A stretch of DNA of 64,000 nt from Luteolibacter flavescens (GTDB lineage: Bacteria > Verrucomicrobiota > Verrucomicrobiia > Verrucomicrobiales > Akkermansiaceae). Shown here piece by piece: positions 41,269 to 50,479 of the stretch. Location: NCBI RefSeq assembly GCF_025950085.1, contig NZ_JAPDDS010000008.1, positions 62,001 through 126,000 of the forward strand, in the 5' to 3' direction. The translations under genes were made by a program, and so were the position numbers. The notes below the pieces were generated by a model, which ran no database searches, had not been told where the DNA came from, and saw only the letters and a list, made by a program, of their open reading frames with translations. Positions within the stretch are counted from its first letter, which is position 1. Each line of letters starts with the position of its first letter.

Positions 41269-43104
41269 TCAGCTCTTCTTGCGGAGGAATGCAGGGACAT
41301 CGAGGTCCTCGCCTTCGAAGAGACTTGGCGAGCCACCTTCGAACTTGCCGCGCGGACCGCCTTCGAAGCTGAGTTCACCCTGTCCCTTGCCACCGGCGCG
41401 GGCCTTCACGGGCACCACCGGCTTGTCCGGAGCCACCTCTTCCATCCCGGCGAAGACATCGTCGAGATCGTCGAAGACACCCGGCAAGATCACCGGCTTC
41501 TCTTCCTTCGCGGCGACGGGCTGATGAACCGGCTCTTCCGGAGCAGGTGCTTCCTCTTCCTCAATCGAGAAGAAAGCGGGAGCTTCTTCCTCCGGCTCAT
41601 CGTTGATGTCCGGGAAATCATTCTCCACCTGTGGCTGGGGCTTCAGGCTCACGACTTCCTCCATCGACCCGCCGAACGCTTCCGGTGCGGAGGTCCGCTG
41701 TGGAGCGGCGCGATCAATGGTGAAGGGCGATTGCTCGGGCTCGGCGAAAGGGGTCGATTCCTCTTCAACCGGCAAAGGTGCAGGCTTCGGCTTCGTGGTG
41801 AACTCGGCCACCACCGGCTTCGACTCTTCGAAAAGCGTGGCGGCGGCGATTGCCTTGGCCACGGAGGCCGGCGGCTCGGCCTTCTGCACCGGGAGGGGCT
41901 CCACCACGGGTGCGGGAGCAGGCTCGGCGACGACGCGGACCGGTTCCGGCGCACGCACCGGCTCGGGCTCGCGGACGGCTTCACGCACGGGCTCCGGAGC
42001 GCGGGCTGGCGGCGGCGGGGCCACGGCTACAGGCTCGGGTTCCGGCTCTTCCTCCGGCTCATCCATGGAAAAACCCACGGTGGGCTCCAGCAGGGCGGGC
42101 CTCTCCATCGGAGCGGTGCGCGTGGCGTGCAGGCGATCTTCCGGCAGCGAGCTCACCATCGTGATGCTCAGGCTCTCGCCCATGCTCGGATCGACTGCCG
42201 CGCCGAAGAGCACGTGAGCCTTGTCCGGCACGTACTTCGAGAGGCTCTGCATCAGCAGCTCGATCTCATACAGCGTGAGATCCTGGCCACCACAGAGGTG
42301 GACGAGCACCGTCTCGGTGTCGCGGAGCAGCGCGCCCTGGTCGAGCAGCGGGCTGTTGAGGGCATTGCGCAGCGCCTTCTGCGCGCGGTCCTTGCCGCTG
42401 GCGATGCCGGAGCCGAAGAGACAACGCGAGCGCGTGGTGCGCAGCGCGGTCATCAGGTCATCGAGGCCGACATTGATCAGACCCGGACGGATCACCAGGC
42501 GGATCACCGCCTTGATGCTCTCGGAGATCATGCGGTCCGCGGCGGCGAAGGCCTCGTGGATGCCCTGCTTCGCCAGCACGAGATCGCCCATGCGGGTGTT
42601 GTCGAAGGTGACGAGCGCGTTCGAAAGCACCGCCAGCTCGTTGAGCGCGGTGTCCGCCTGGTCGCGGCGACGGCGGCCTTCGAAGCTGAAGGGCATGGTG
42701 GCGAAGACCACGACGAAAGCGCCCTCTTCCCGCGCGATGCGGCAGATGATGGGAGCCGCGCCGGAGCCCGTGCCACCGCCGAGACCCACGCAGAGGAAGA
42801 CGATCTTGCGGCCCTTCAGTGCGGCGCGGATCTCGCTCTCCGCCTCGAGGATCGCCTGCTGGCCGAGCTCGGGATCGCCACCGCAGCCGAGGCCCTTGGT
42901 GAGATTCCGGCCGAGCTGGATGCGCTCGCGGGCGACCGAGCCGGAGAGCGTGCGGATGTCGGTATTCACCGCCAGCATCTCGGCTCCGTCCATGCCATCG
43001 AGGACCACCCGGTCGAGCATGTTGGTCCCCGCACCGCCGAGGCCGACGATCTTCACGGAGGACGAGGGAATGGTGTTCTGGGGGTCGCGTGGGAATTCGA
43101 TCAT
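41269..43104 (-). CDS. ftsZ: cell division protein FtsZ with very long linker
   Basis: A 611-residue tubulin homologue that assembles the division ring with GTP. The GTPase domain has VGLGGAGTNML and the tubulin signature GGGTGSG at 109-115; the T7-loop region near 210 reads NVGLDDLMTAL. The core ends near residue 325. About 270 Pro/Glu/Ala/Val-rich residues follow (EPEPEPVAVAPPPPA and similar), then the C-terminal peptide LDVPAFLRKKS that would bind FtsA. Typical FtsZ is 350-450 residues, so the linker is several times longer than usual. It is the last gene of the cluster, 33 bases after ftsA. Confidence 0.96.
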   Translation of the reverse strand: MIEFPRDPQNTIPSSSVKIVGLGGAGTNMLDRVVLDGMDGAEMLAVNTDIRTLSGSVARERIQLGRNLTKGLGCGGDPELGQQAILEAESEIRAALKGRKIVFLCVGLGGGTGSGAAPIICRIAREEGAFVVVFATMPFSFEGRRRRDQADTALNELAVLSNALVTFDNTRMGDLVLAKQGIHEAFAAADRMISESIKAVIRLVIRPGLINVGLDDLMTALRTTRSRCLFGSGIASGKDRAQKALRNALNSPLLDQGALLRDTETVLVHLCGGQDLTLYEIELLMQSLSKYVPDKAHVLFGAAVDPSMGESLSITMVSSLPEDRLHATRTAPMERPALLEPTVGFSMDEPEEEPEPEPVAVAPPPPARAPEPVREAVREPEPVRAPEPVRVVAEPAPAPVVEPLPVQKAEPPASVAKAIAAATLFEESKPVVAEFTTKPKPAPLPVEEESTPFAEPEQSPFTIDRAAPQRTSAPEAFGGSMEEVVSLKPQPQVENDFPDINDEPEEEAPAFFSIEEEEAPAPEEPVHQPVAAKEEKPVILPGVFDDLDDVFAGMEEVAPDKPVVPVKARAGGKGQGELSFEGGPRGKFEGGSPSLFEGEDLDVPAFLRKKS

Positions 43105-43137
43105 GTCAGGGTTGGCGGCCGGGCCGCCGGAATGTGG

Positions 43138-44337
43138 TTATTTTGAGAAGGGCCAAAGACGACGCAGGAAACCGCGCTTCGGTTCGCGCTCGGCCTCGAT
43201 GATCTGCGCGTAGCGGATCAGGCCGATGGCGGTGGTGAACTGGGGGTCCTTGAAATTCGCTTGCACGCCGCTCAGCTCCGGCGGCTCGGGGCGGTAGATG
43301 TCCCGCTTGAAGATATCGTGCGCCAACTCGCCGAAGCCACGCATGAGGCTGCTGCCGCCGGACAGGAAGACACCCGTGCCGACGCGATCCATCGCCCCGT
43401 GCGGCAGGCGGCGCAGCAGGAGCTTCAGCGTCTCCTCCATGCGCTGGCGGATGATGTCGTTGAGAAGCTGGCGCTTCACCTCGGCCTCGGCGAAGCCCTT
43501 GTCGTCGGACACCTTGATGATGCCCACGGAGCGCGCGGGATCCGCGGAGGCATCCCCCTCGCGCACCTTCAGCGTCTCCGCCTTCGAGAAAGCGAGGCCG
43601 GTCACGAGGTGGATGTCGTTCGTGATGTGATCCCCGCCGACGGGGATGCAGCCGGAGGCCTCGATCGCACCGTCGAGGTAAAGTACGTAGTCCGTAGTAC
43701 CACCGCCGATGTCGATGACCAGCGCGCCGCGCTCCTTCGACTCGCGGTCGAGCGCCACCTGCGCGGAGGCGATGGGGGCGAAGACGAGGTCGTCGATGTC
43801 CAGCGGCATCTCGCGGACGCACTTGATCTGGTTCTCGATCCGCGAGCGGATGCCGTGGATCACGTGGAAATCCGCATCGACCGTCTTCCCCGACAGCCCG
43901 ACCGGCGAGGTCGCGTGCTCGAAGCCATCCACTCCGAAGCGGCGGATGATGTGATGGAGGTAAACGTGGTCCGCCGGGATCGCCACGGCACGGGCGATCT
44001 CCTTTGCCTCCTGCACGTGGGCTGGCGCGATGACCGATTCATCGTCCGGCAGGCGGAAGCTGCCACGATTGTTCACGCCATGGATGTGCGAGCCCGTGAC
44101 AGAGAGATAGACGCTGCCGATCTCGACATCGCTGGCATCCTCCGCCTTCACCAGCGCATCCTTCAGGCAGGTGCGGACCTGAGGGAAGTCGTAGATCTCG
44201 CCCTTCCGCACGCCGACGGACTTCGACTGGCCGACGCCGAGGATCTTGACGGAGCCATCCGACTTCACTTCTCCCACCACCATGCAGATCTTGCTGGTGC
44301 CGATTTCTAGTCCGACGTGGATCTTCGAGCGAGGCAT
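43138..44337 (-). CDS. ftsA: cell division protein FtsA
   Basis: A 399-residue actin-like protein that tethers FtsZ to the membrane. Motifs are GLEIGTSKICMVVGEV at the phosphate-1 loop, the SHIHGVN segment of subdomain 1C, VIDIGGGTTDYVLYLDG at phosphate-2 and GVFLSGGSSLMRGF near the adenosine site. The C-terminus (RGFLRRLWPFSK) is an amphipathic helix that would sit in the membrane. Length is normal. It lies between ftsQ and ftsZ with 8 and 33 base gaps. Confidence 0.95.
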   Translation of the reverse strand: MPRSKIHVGLEIGTSKICMVVGEVKSDGSVKILGVGQSKSVGVRKGEIYDFPQVRTCLKDALVKAEDASDVEIGSVYLSVTGSHIHGVNNRGSFRLPDDESVIAPAHVQEAKEIARAVAIPADHVYLHHIIRRFGVDGFEHATSPVGLSGKTVDADFHVIHGIRSRIENQIKCVREMPLDIDDLVFAPIASAQVALDRESKERGALVIDIGGGTTDYVLYLDGAIEASGCIPVGGDHITNDIHLVTGLAFSKAETLKVREGDASADPARSVGIIKVSDDKGFAEAEVKRQLLNDIIRQRMEETLKLLLRRLPHGAMDRVGTGVFLSGGSSLMRGFGELAHDIFKRDIYRPEPPELSGVQANFKDPQFTTAIGLIRYAQIIEAEREPKRGFLRRLWPFSK

Positions 44338-44345
44338 GGGGAGGT

Positions 44346-45317
44346 TCAGCGATTCAGGAGATTTTGGAGGTCGCGGGACCGGCGGTCCGGCGGGGCGACG
44401 GGTACGGGCTCGTCGATGAGGATGGCGCGGGGTGCACCTTCACCGTGAAGCACGACGGGGATATTCCGCTCGGGGATGAGCTCGATGGAAGCGATGTGCT
44501 GGTCCTGCTCGCGGGCATGCACCAGCGCGGCATGCAGGTCGCTCATCTGGCGCTCGTGATCGCCGAGGCCGAAGGAAGCGCGAGTCCCCTCGTGCGAGAC
44601 CAGCTCCAGCGACCACGCGCGGCTCTGGCGCAGCGTGTCGATCCACTGGTCGGCACGGTCGATGCGGCCGCAGGCGACCTGATAGAGACGATTGAGGCGG
44701 CTGAATTCCGGATGCTCCACCAGCTTCCCGGCGGCCGGGGCTTCACCACCCTCACCAAGCTCGAAGACCGGCAGCCCGGACACATCGTCCCGCATGTCCG
44801 GCGGGCAGTGGAAGGCGAAGCCCTTCTTGTCCACCAGCAGGCCGGCCTGAGGATCGCGGGCGGGAATGCCGTGCGACGGCGAGGAAACCCACACATGCGG
44901 GGTACGGGCGGTGACCTGCACGATCAGGGTGCCCGGGAACTCCCGGCGGACGCTGACGGTCGCAAGCTCGGGCAGCGCGCGGAGCTTTGCCTCGATCTCC
45001 TCGGCATCGCAGTCGAAGAGGCTGCCATTCAGATCGATGCCCGCCACCTGCACCAGGCGGCGCTCGTCGATGGCGGGATTTGGCGTCAGCTCGATCGCCT
45101 GGAGCTGGAATTTCTCGTTCTCCAGCAATCCACGATCAATGCCGTACTTCACCCCCCACGCCGCCGCACCGAGGAACGCGAGGAAGACGGCGAAACGCAC
45201 CATCTTCCGCAGGCTCTTCAGGACGCTATACCAAACGATGCGCGGCGACACGACCTTCGCCTGAAGCTCGATGACCTGGCGACGGTGATGGACTCGTGAA
45301 GTGCGGCGCTTGAACAT
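44346..45317 (-). CDS. ftsQ: cell division protein FtsQ
   Basis: A 323-residue single-span membrane protein. A basic cytoplasmic N-terminus is followed by a membrane helix near residues 40-58 (FAVFLAFLGAAAWGV). A POTRA domain (about 70-140; IELTPNPAIDERRLVQVAGI, then FPGTLIVQVTARTP) and a beta domain follow. The divisome role in linking FtsB/L to other proteins is family knowledge. It is recognised mostly by position and POTRA layout, since FtsQ diverges quickly. Confidence 0.88.
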   Translation of the reverse strand: MFKRRTSRVHHRRQVIELQAKVVSPRIVWYSVLKSLRKMVRFAVFLAFLGAAAWGVKYGIDRGLLENEKFQLQAIELTPNPAIDERRLVQVAGIDLNGSLFDCDAEEIEAKLRALPELATVSVRREFPGTLIVQVTARTPHVWVSSPSHGIPARDPQAGLLVDKKGFAFHCPPDMRDDVSGLPVFELGEGGEAPAAGKLVEHPEFSRLNRLYQVACGRIDRADQWIDTLRQSRAWSLELVSHEGTRASFGLGDHERQMSDLHAALVHAREQDQHIASIELIPERNIPVVLHGEGAPRAILIDEPVPVAPPDRRSRDLQNLLNR

Positions 45318-45335
45318 GGGATGAGGGAGGGTTCG

Positions 45336-46259
45336 TTATCGGGAACGAAGGGCCAGCGACAGTTCGGCGATCTTGAGGCAAAGCGCGGTGAAGTCGATCC
45401 CCTGGGCGGCGGCGGACTTCGGCAGCAGGCTCGTCTCAGTCATGCCGGGGATCGTGTTTGCCTCCAGCACGAAGGGATTTCCGGCAGCATCCAGCAGGAC
45501 ATCGACGCGCGAATAAACTTCCACGCCCAGCGAGCGGTGACCGGCGAGCGCGGCTTCCAGCACTCGGCGCGTGGTCTCGGCATCGAGATCGGCGGGGCAG
45601 TAGTAGTCGCTGCCCACTCCCCCGCTCAGCCAGGGATACTTGTTCGCCATGTCGTAGAAGCCATCGCGCGGGGCGATGTGGACGATGGGCATGGCGGTGT
45701 CCTCGAGGATACCGACGGTGAGTTCCTTGCCCTCGACGAAGGCTTCCACGAGGATGTCATTGCCATACTTCGCGGCGGTCTCCATCGCAGCCATGGCCTG
45801 GGCCTCGTCCTTCACGATGGTCACGCCGACGCTCGATCCCTCGCGCGGCGGCTTCACCACGAAGGGCACGGGAATGGTCGGCAGCTTCGGACCGGCGGAG
45901 ACGTCCACGATCTCCGACGCCGGAGTCGGCACGCCCGCGACGAGGAATTTCTCCTTCGCGAGATTCTTGTCGAAGGCGATGCGGCTGCTGGTCACGCCCG
46001 CGCCGGTGTAGGGCACGCCGCGGTCTTCCAGGATTTGCTGGAGCTGGCCGTCCTCGCCGAAGGTCCCGTGGATCACGTTGTAGGCCAGACCGGTGCCGGC
46101 AGGCAGCTCGAAATCCGGCCCGGAGACATCCACCGGCACCGCATTGTATCCGGCGGTCTGCAGCGCCTTGAGCACGGCATTGCCAGAGGCGAGCGAGACA
46201 TCGCGCTCGGAGCCGGGGCCGCCCATCAAGACGGCGATGAGGAGATCTTTCGCGATCAT
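45336..46259 (-). CDS. ddl: D-alanine--D-alanine ligase
   Basis: A 307-residue ATP-grasp ligase that makes D-Ala-D-Ala for peptidoglycan. ATG 46259 (MIAKDLLIAVLMGGPGSERDVS) is used; the frame extends to 46514 inside the upstream gene. Motifs are the N-terminal GGPGSERDVSL, VIHGTFGEDGQLQ, VKPPREGSSVGV and the metal-binding end FVLEANTIPGMTETSLLP. Length is normal for the DdlB type. It begins 5 bases after the murC-murB stop, indicating coupling. Confidence 0.95.
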   Translation of the reverse strand: MIAKDLLIAVLMGGPGSERDVSLASGNAVLKALQTAGYNAVPVDVSGPDFELPAGTGLAYNVIHGTFGEDGQLQQILEDRGVPYTGAGVTSSRIAFDKNLAKEKFLVAGVPTPASEIVDVSAGPKLPTIPVPFVVKPPREGSSVGVTIVKDEAQAMAAMETAAKYGNDILVEAFVEGKELTVGILEDTAMPIVHIAPRDGFYDMANKYPWLSGGVGSDYYCPADLDAETTRRVLEAALAGHRSLGVEVYSRVDVLLDAAGNPFVLEANTIPGMTETSLLPKSAAAQGIDFTALCLKIAELSLALRSR

Positions 46260-46264
46260 GGTCT

Positions 46265-48562
46265 TCAGAAAGTGTATTCGTCTTCGCCGAGGACCTTCAC
46301 CTCGGTTTCCAGCTCGATGCCGCGGCTTTCGCGGGCGGCAGCCTTGATGCGCTCGATGACGGCGAGCACCTCGCTTGCCGTCGCGCCGCCGCCATTGACG
46401 ATGAAGTTTCCGTGGACCTCGGAGACGCGGGCTTTGCCCTCGTTGCATCCCTTCAGCCCCAGCTCGTCCACCAGCTTGCCGGCCGGAGTCTCGGTGGGAT
46501 TCTTGAAGATGCAACCGGCACTGGCGGCGACGGGTTGGGAGGTGCGGCGCTTCGACCGCGACGCATCCCAGCGGCCCTGGATCGCCTCGGCGGTATCGGG
46601 CTTGCCCTCGAAGACGGCCTGCAGCGCGAAGTTCCGCCGCAGCTCCGGCACGTCGCGGTAGTTCGCCACGATCTCGTCTCGCGAGCGCACGCGGATCTCG
46701 CCGTCCTCGTCGAGGAAGGTCACGCTGGCCACCTGGTCAAAGGTCTCCGTGCCCATGGCGCCGGCATTCATGCGGAGGGCACCGCCGACATTCCCGGGAA
46801 TGCCTTCCATCCACTCGAAGCCGCCGATGCCCGCGGCCTGCGCGACGCTGGCGACCTTCTTCAGGCGCACTCCGGCTCCGGCGATGACCTTGCCATCCTC
46901 GACGCGGCACTCGGAGAAAACCCCGCCGCTTGGATGCACCACCGCACCGCGCATGCCACCGTCGCGCACCAGCAGGTTCGACCCGCGGCCGACGACACGC
47001 AGCGCGATGCCACGCTCGCGGCAATGATTCACCACCGCGGCAAAAGCCCCGAAGCTGTGCGGCTCGATCCAGAACTGCGCGGGACCGCCGACCAGCATCG
47101 TCGTGTGGCGGCGCATCGGCTCGTAGAGCTTTGCATCGATCTCATCGACCGGAGCGAGGCGCAGGATTTCCTCCAGCACCTTCAGGTCGTTCGCGATGCG
47201 CGTGCCCGCCTCGTGGACATTGCCCGCGCCGAGCGTGATGAGCAGGTCGCCCGGCTCCAGGAAATTTCCGACCACGTGATGGGCCGTGGCGAGATTCGGC
47301 AGCGAGACGACATCGCCGTCGCCATGCCGCTTCGCCGCTTCTACAAGAGTCGCGCCGCTCACGCCGGGGATGGGCAATTCGCTCGCAGGATAGACATCGG
47401 TCACGAAGACCTTGTCCGCCGCCTGCAGCACCTTTCCGAAATCATCGGCCAGCGCCTGCGTCCGCGTGTAGCGGTGCGGCTGGAAAAGCACGACCACGCG
47501 GCCCGGCTTCAGCGAGCGCGCCGTCTGCAGCGTCGCGGCCAGCTCCGTCGGGTGGTGGCCGTAGTCGTCCACGATGCGCAGGCGCTGCGAGAGGTACTTC
47601 GTTTCGAAGCGGCGTTTGGCACCGGCGAAGGTATTCAGCGCGCGGGATACCAGGCGGAAGTCCGCGCCGAGCTTGTCCGCCGTGGCGATTGCGGCGAGCG
47701 CATTGAGCACATTGTGACGGCCGGGGATGCCGAGCTCGACATCGCCGAGGATCTCGCCATTCCGCACCACGGTGAATGCGGTGGCACCACGCAGCTCGCG
47801 GATCTCAGCCGCGGTGTAGTCGGCACCGGACCAGCCGTAGCTGACCGCCTGAGCCGACTTCGTGGCCACCTCCGTGGCAACCGCGCATTCCTTGCAATAC
47901 ACGACGGGACCGGAGGTCTGGTTCACCAGCGTGGTGAAGACTTCCTTGATCTCGTCGAGGTCTTTGTAGTGATCGAGGTGCTCGGCCTCGATGTTGAGGA
48001 TGATCGAGCAGGCCGGGTGGTAGAGCGCCAGCGTGCCGTCGCTTTCATCGCCCTCGGCCACCATCCATTCGCCGTCTTCCGACCAGCGGGCGTTCGCGCC
48101 CAGCACGGGGATTTCCGCACCGACATAGTGGCTCGGTTGCAGCCCGGCCTCGCGCAGCGAGTGGGCGACCATTGAGGATGTCGTCGTCTTCCCGTGCGTG
48201 CCTGAGACCACGATGCCCTTCCGCGTGTGAAGGATGGCGGCGAGACAGACGGCGCGACGGATCACCGGGGTGCCGGCAGCGGTCGCCGCGGCGTAGGCGG
48301 AATTTTCCGGGCGGATCGCCGAGGAATACACCACCACGTCCGCACCCTGCACCGCCTCCGCCGTGTGCGGGGATGAGAATGCCAGGCCGAGCTTTTGCAG
48401 CCGCTCGGTCTCGCCCGAGGTCACGCGGTCCGAGCCGCTGACGCGATGCCCCATGCCCATGAGCAGCAGCGCCAGCCCGCTCATCCCCGAGCCTGCCACC
48501 CCGATGAGGTGGATGCGCAGCGGGTGGTCGCGGTCGGTCAGTCTGGCGCTCAGGTCGTTCAT
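46265..48562 (-). CDS. murC/murB: MurC-MurB fusion protein
   Basis: A 765-residue bifunctional cell wall enzyme. Residues 1-450 are MurC (adds L-Ala to UDP-MurNAc): HLIGVAGSGMSGLA, the ATP loop VSGTHGKTTTSSM, EADESD-like AEGDESDGTL and the DDYGHHPTEL motif. Residues 465-765 are MurB (reduces UDP-GlcNAc-enolpyruvate): FAD-binding VVGRGSNLLVRDGG, GIPGNVGGALRMNAGA, and AASAGCIFKNP with the catalytic Ser. EVHGNFIVN is typical of MurB type II. A single frame covers both, and both active sites look intact. The MurB reaction precedes the MurC reaction, although MurC is the N-terminal half. Confidence 0.96.
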   Translation of the reverse strand: MNDLSARLTDRDHPLRIHLIGVAGSGMSGLALLLMGMGHRVSGSDRVTSGETERLQKLGLAFSSPHTAEAVQGADVVVYSSAIRPENSAYAAATAAGTPVIRRAVCLAAILHTRKGIVVSGTHGKTTTSSMVAHSLREAGLQPSHYVGAEIPVLGANARWSEDGEWMVAEGDESDGTLALYHPACSIILNIEAEHLDHYKDLDEIKEVFTTLVNQTSGPVVYCKECAVATEVATKSAQAVSYGWSGADYTAAEIRELRGATAFTVVRNGEILGDVELGIPGRHNVLNALAAIATADKLGADFRLVSRALNTFAGAKRRFETKYLSQRLRIVDDYGHHPTELAATLQTARSLKPGRVVVLFQPHRYTRTQALADDFGKVLQAADKVFVTDVYPASELPIPGVSGATLVEAAKRHGDGDVVSLPNLATAHHVVGNFLEPGDLLITLGAGNVHEAGTRIANDLKVLEEILRLAPVDEIDAKLYEPMRRHTTMLVGGPAQFWIEPHSFGAFAAVVNHCRERGIALRVVGRGSNLLVRDGGMRGAVVHPSGGVFSECRVEDGKVIAGAGVRLKKVASVAQAAGIGGFEWMEGIPGNVGGALRMNAGAMGTETFDQVASVTFLDEDGEIRVRSRDEIVANYRDVPELRRNFALQAVFEGKPDTAEAIQGRWDASRSKRRTSQPVAASAGCIFKNPTETPAGKLVDELGLKGCNEGKARVSEVHGNFIVNGGGATASEVLAVIERIKAAARESRGIELETEVKVLGEDEYTF

Positions 48563-48566
48563 CTAT

Positions 48567-49673
48567 CTATTTCCGGGAAAGGGTCGCTTCGATCGCATCG
48601 CAGACCCGCGCGGCAGCGTCGGGCACGGCGAGCGAACGGGCCGCTTGTGCCATGCGTTCGCGGGTTTGCAAGTCGCTCATCAGCGAGGTGACACGCGCCG
48701 CCAGTTTCGCGGCATCCAGCGCACCTTCCGGTTCTAAAAACGCAGCACCCGCTTTTTCAAAAACTTCCGCATTCCGCGTCTGATGATCATCCGCCGCGTA
48801 GGGAAATGGCACGAGGATGGAAGGCAGCCCGAGGAACGATAGCTCCGTCATGCTCGATGCCCCGGAACGCGAGAGAACCGCATCAGATGCAGCATAGGCC
48901 GAGGGCATGTCATCGCAAAAACCGATCACGCGATAGCCGTGACGAGCGCCGGCCTCCTGCTCCACCCGCGCCTCGTCCAGAGGACCGGCGATGTGCAGCA
49001 CCTGCGTTCCTTTTGGAAAATCGGGGAATGCCATCGCCACGAGCGAATTCAGGCGGCGGGCTCCCTGGCTGCCGCCGGTGACGAGCAATGTCGGCTTCGA
49101 GGGATCTAGCCCGAACTTCGCCGCGGCGTCCTTCCGGCCAGGCAAGCTGCGCATCTCCGCGCGCACCGGGGTGCCGGTCTGGACGACATCCATGCCGGGG
49201 AAGAAGGCCTTCGCGGGATCCATGCCGATGAAAACCTTCCGGCAAAATTTCGAGGTCAGGCGGTTCGCCTTGCCGGGCAGCGCATTCGAGTCGTGGACGA
49301 AGGCAGGCAGGCCCGCCCGCTTCGCCGCCCAGCAGGGAGGCAGCGAGGTGAAGCCCCCCATGCCGAGCACGGCGTCCGCCTTGAATTCCTTCAGCAGCGC
49401 GCCGCAGCGGCCCTTCGTGCTCCAGAGCTTCGCGAGGAACGACAGCATCTTCGGCGAAAAGGTCGCGGGCTTGGCGATCGCCGGGACCGTCTCGAAGCGA
49501 TACTGCGGGTATTTCCGCTTCGCCTCCTGGTCGATCTTCTTCTCAGAGATGAGCAGCAGGACCTCGCCTCCGCGAGCCGTCCACTCCTCTGCCACCGCAA
49601 GTCCGGGGAAGAGATGCCCCCCCGTGCCGCCGCACGCGATTACCAACGACGATTTCCCGCCTGAGTGATCCAT
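48567..49673 (-). CDS. murG: lipid II-forming N-acetylglucosaminyltransferase
   Basis: A 368-residue GT28 enzyme at the inner face of the membrane that adds GlcNAc to lipid I. Motifs are ACGGTGGHLFPGLAVAEEW at the N-terminus, VTGGSQGARRLN, SRSGASSMTELSFLGLPSILVPFP in the donor site and AAFLEPEGALDA near the end. Length is normal. It ends 4 bases before murC-murB and is the first gene of this dcw segment, so the promoter must lie in the non-coding stretch upstream. murF, mraY, murD and ftsW, which usually precede it, are not in the window. Confidence 0.95.
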   Translation of the reverse strand: MDHSGGKSSLVIACGGTGGHLFPGLAVAEEWTARGGEVLLLISEKKIDQEAKRKYPQYRFETVPAIAKPATFSPKMLSFLAKLWSTKGRCGALLKEFKADAVLGMGGFTSLPPCWAAKRAGLPAFVHDSNALPGKANRLTSKFCRKVFIGMDPAKAFFPGMDVVQTGTPVRAEMRSLPGRKDAAAKFGLDPSKPTLLVTGGSQGARRLNSLVAMAFPDFPKGTQVLHIAGPLDEARVEQEAGARHGYRVIGFCDDMPSAYAASDAVLSRSGASSMTELSFLGLPSILVPFPYAADDHQTRNAEVFEKAGAAFLEPEGALDAAKLAARVTSLMSDLQTRERMAQAARSLAVPDAAARVCDAIEATLSRK

Positions 49674-50479
49674 AAATCCGGTGTCCCTACGCCCACGGCA
49701 AACGACACCGTTGGCAACGGCAAAGAATGCAACATTTCTTGATTATCAAGGCAATCGTCAAAACGGATTGGCGGTCGCTTTTGCGAGCACCTATTGGCGC
49801 GCCAGCTTTTCGCCGGAAAAACGGTCCGAATCTCCCCCTCCCGAATGCTGCGTGAGCACCGCCGTATACGTAGTAAATTGTCCGGTTTTGCGAAACATGT
49901 AGCAAAATCCTCTAGAACCACCAACCACGTGACTGAAATCATCCAGATCCAAATTATTAATACATCTTTACCAATTTCACCCCACCTCTAGCCACCAGCG
50001 ACTTACACCACCACCACGAAAAACACCCGCCATCGCCGAAAAACGGCAACATATCTCACCCTACGCAGACGCGTAATAAAAAAAGACCTTGAAGAGGCGT
50101 GCCATCCCAACTTCGATGGCCGCGTTCCCCCGAACCGGCCTGAGCCGAAAGACGCCCCCCGACCGGACGCTCAGCCGCCATCCGAAACGACCAGAGGAAT
50201 CCCCCCATCCGAAGTCGCTTCCCCTGAAAGATCCCCGTTCATCTCCCCCCAGACCCGAACCGGAATTTTTCCCCAGTTAGTGTGTGTGTTAGTGTGTGTT
50301 AGTTAACGTTGTCAGCCGCCCGGCGGGTCAGTTCCCCCGATCCGCCGGGCGGCTCGCTTCGAAAACCGGTAGGGCCGATTCCCCCTACCCGCTCACCGCA
50401 AGCCGGCCACTCCGCCCCTACTCTTCATATGCTCCAGCGGGGGCATGGACGCCACGGGAACCACACCCCGCCACGGAAC
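49674..50479. other. 806-bp stretch without convincing gene upstream of murG
   Basis: The stretch changes base composition: AT-rich from about 49720 to 50090, then C-rich. Short open frames are present on both strands, but none is family-like. It includes a gtgtgt run (50279-50300) and two hairpins at 50314-50354 and 50371-50391. It should hold the murG promoter. A small RNA is possible but not shown. Confidence 0.55.
50314..50354. terminator. strong hairpin downstream of the sigma factor gene
   Basis: Perfect 13-base arms agccgcccggcgg / ccgccgggcggct with a 15-base loop. No T-run follows, so it may be a terminator without a T-tail or an RNA structure. It lies 126 bases beyond the sigma factor stop. 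Confidence 0.6.

Noticed and set aside
41524-44310. 540- and 349-codon plus-strand frames opposite ftsZ and ftsA
   Set aside because: Antisense shadows caused by GC-rich third positions; the division genes are unambiguous.
46412-48175. A 587-codon plus-strand frame opposite the murC-murB fusion
   Set aside because: Antisense to two intact enzyme domains, with shadow-like composition.
49674-50479. Replication origin
   Set aside because: I saw no cluster of DnaA boxes and no dnaA, dnaN or gidA gene nearby, despite the AT-rich block.
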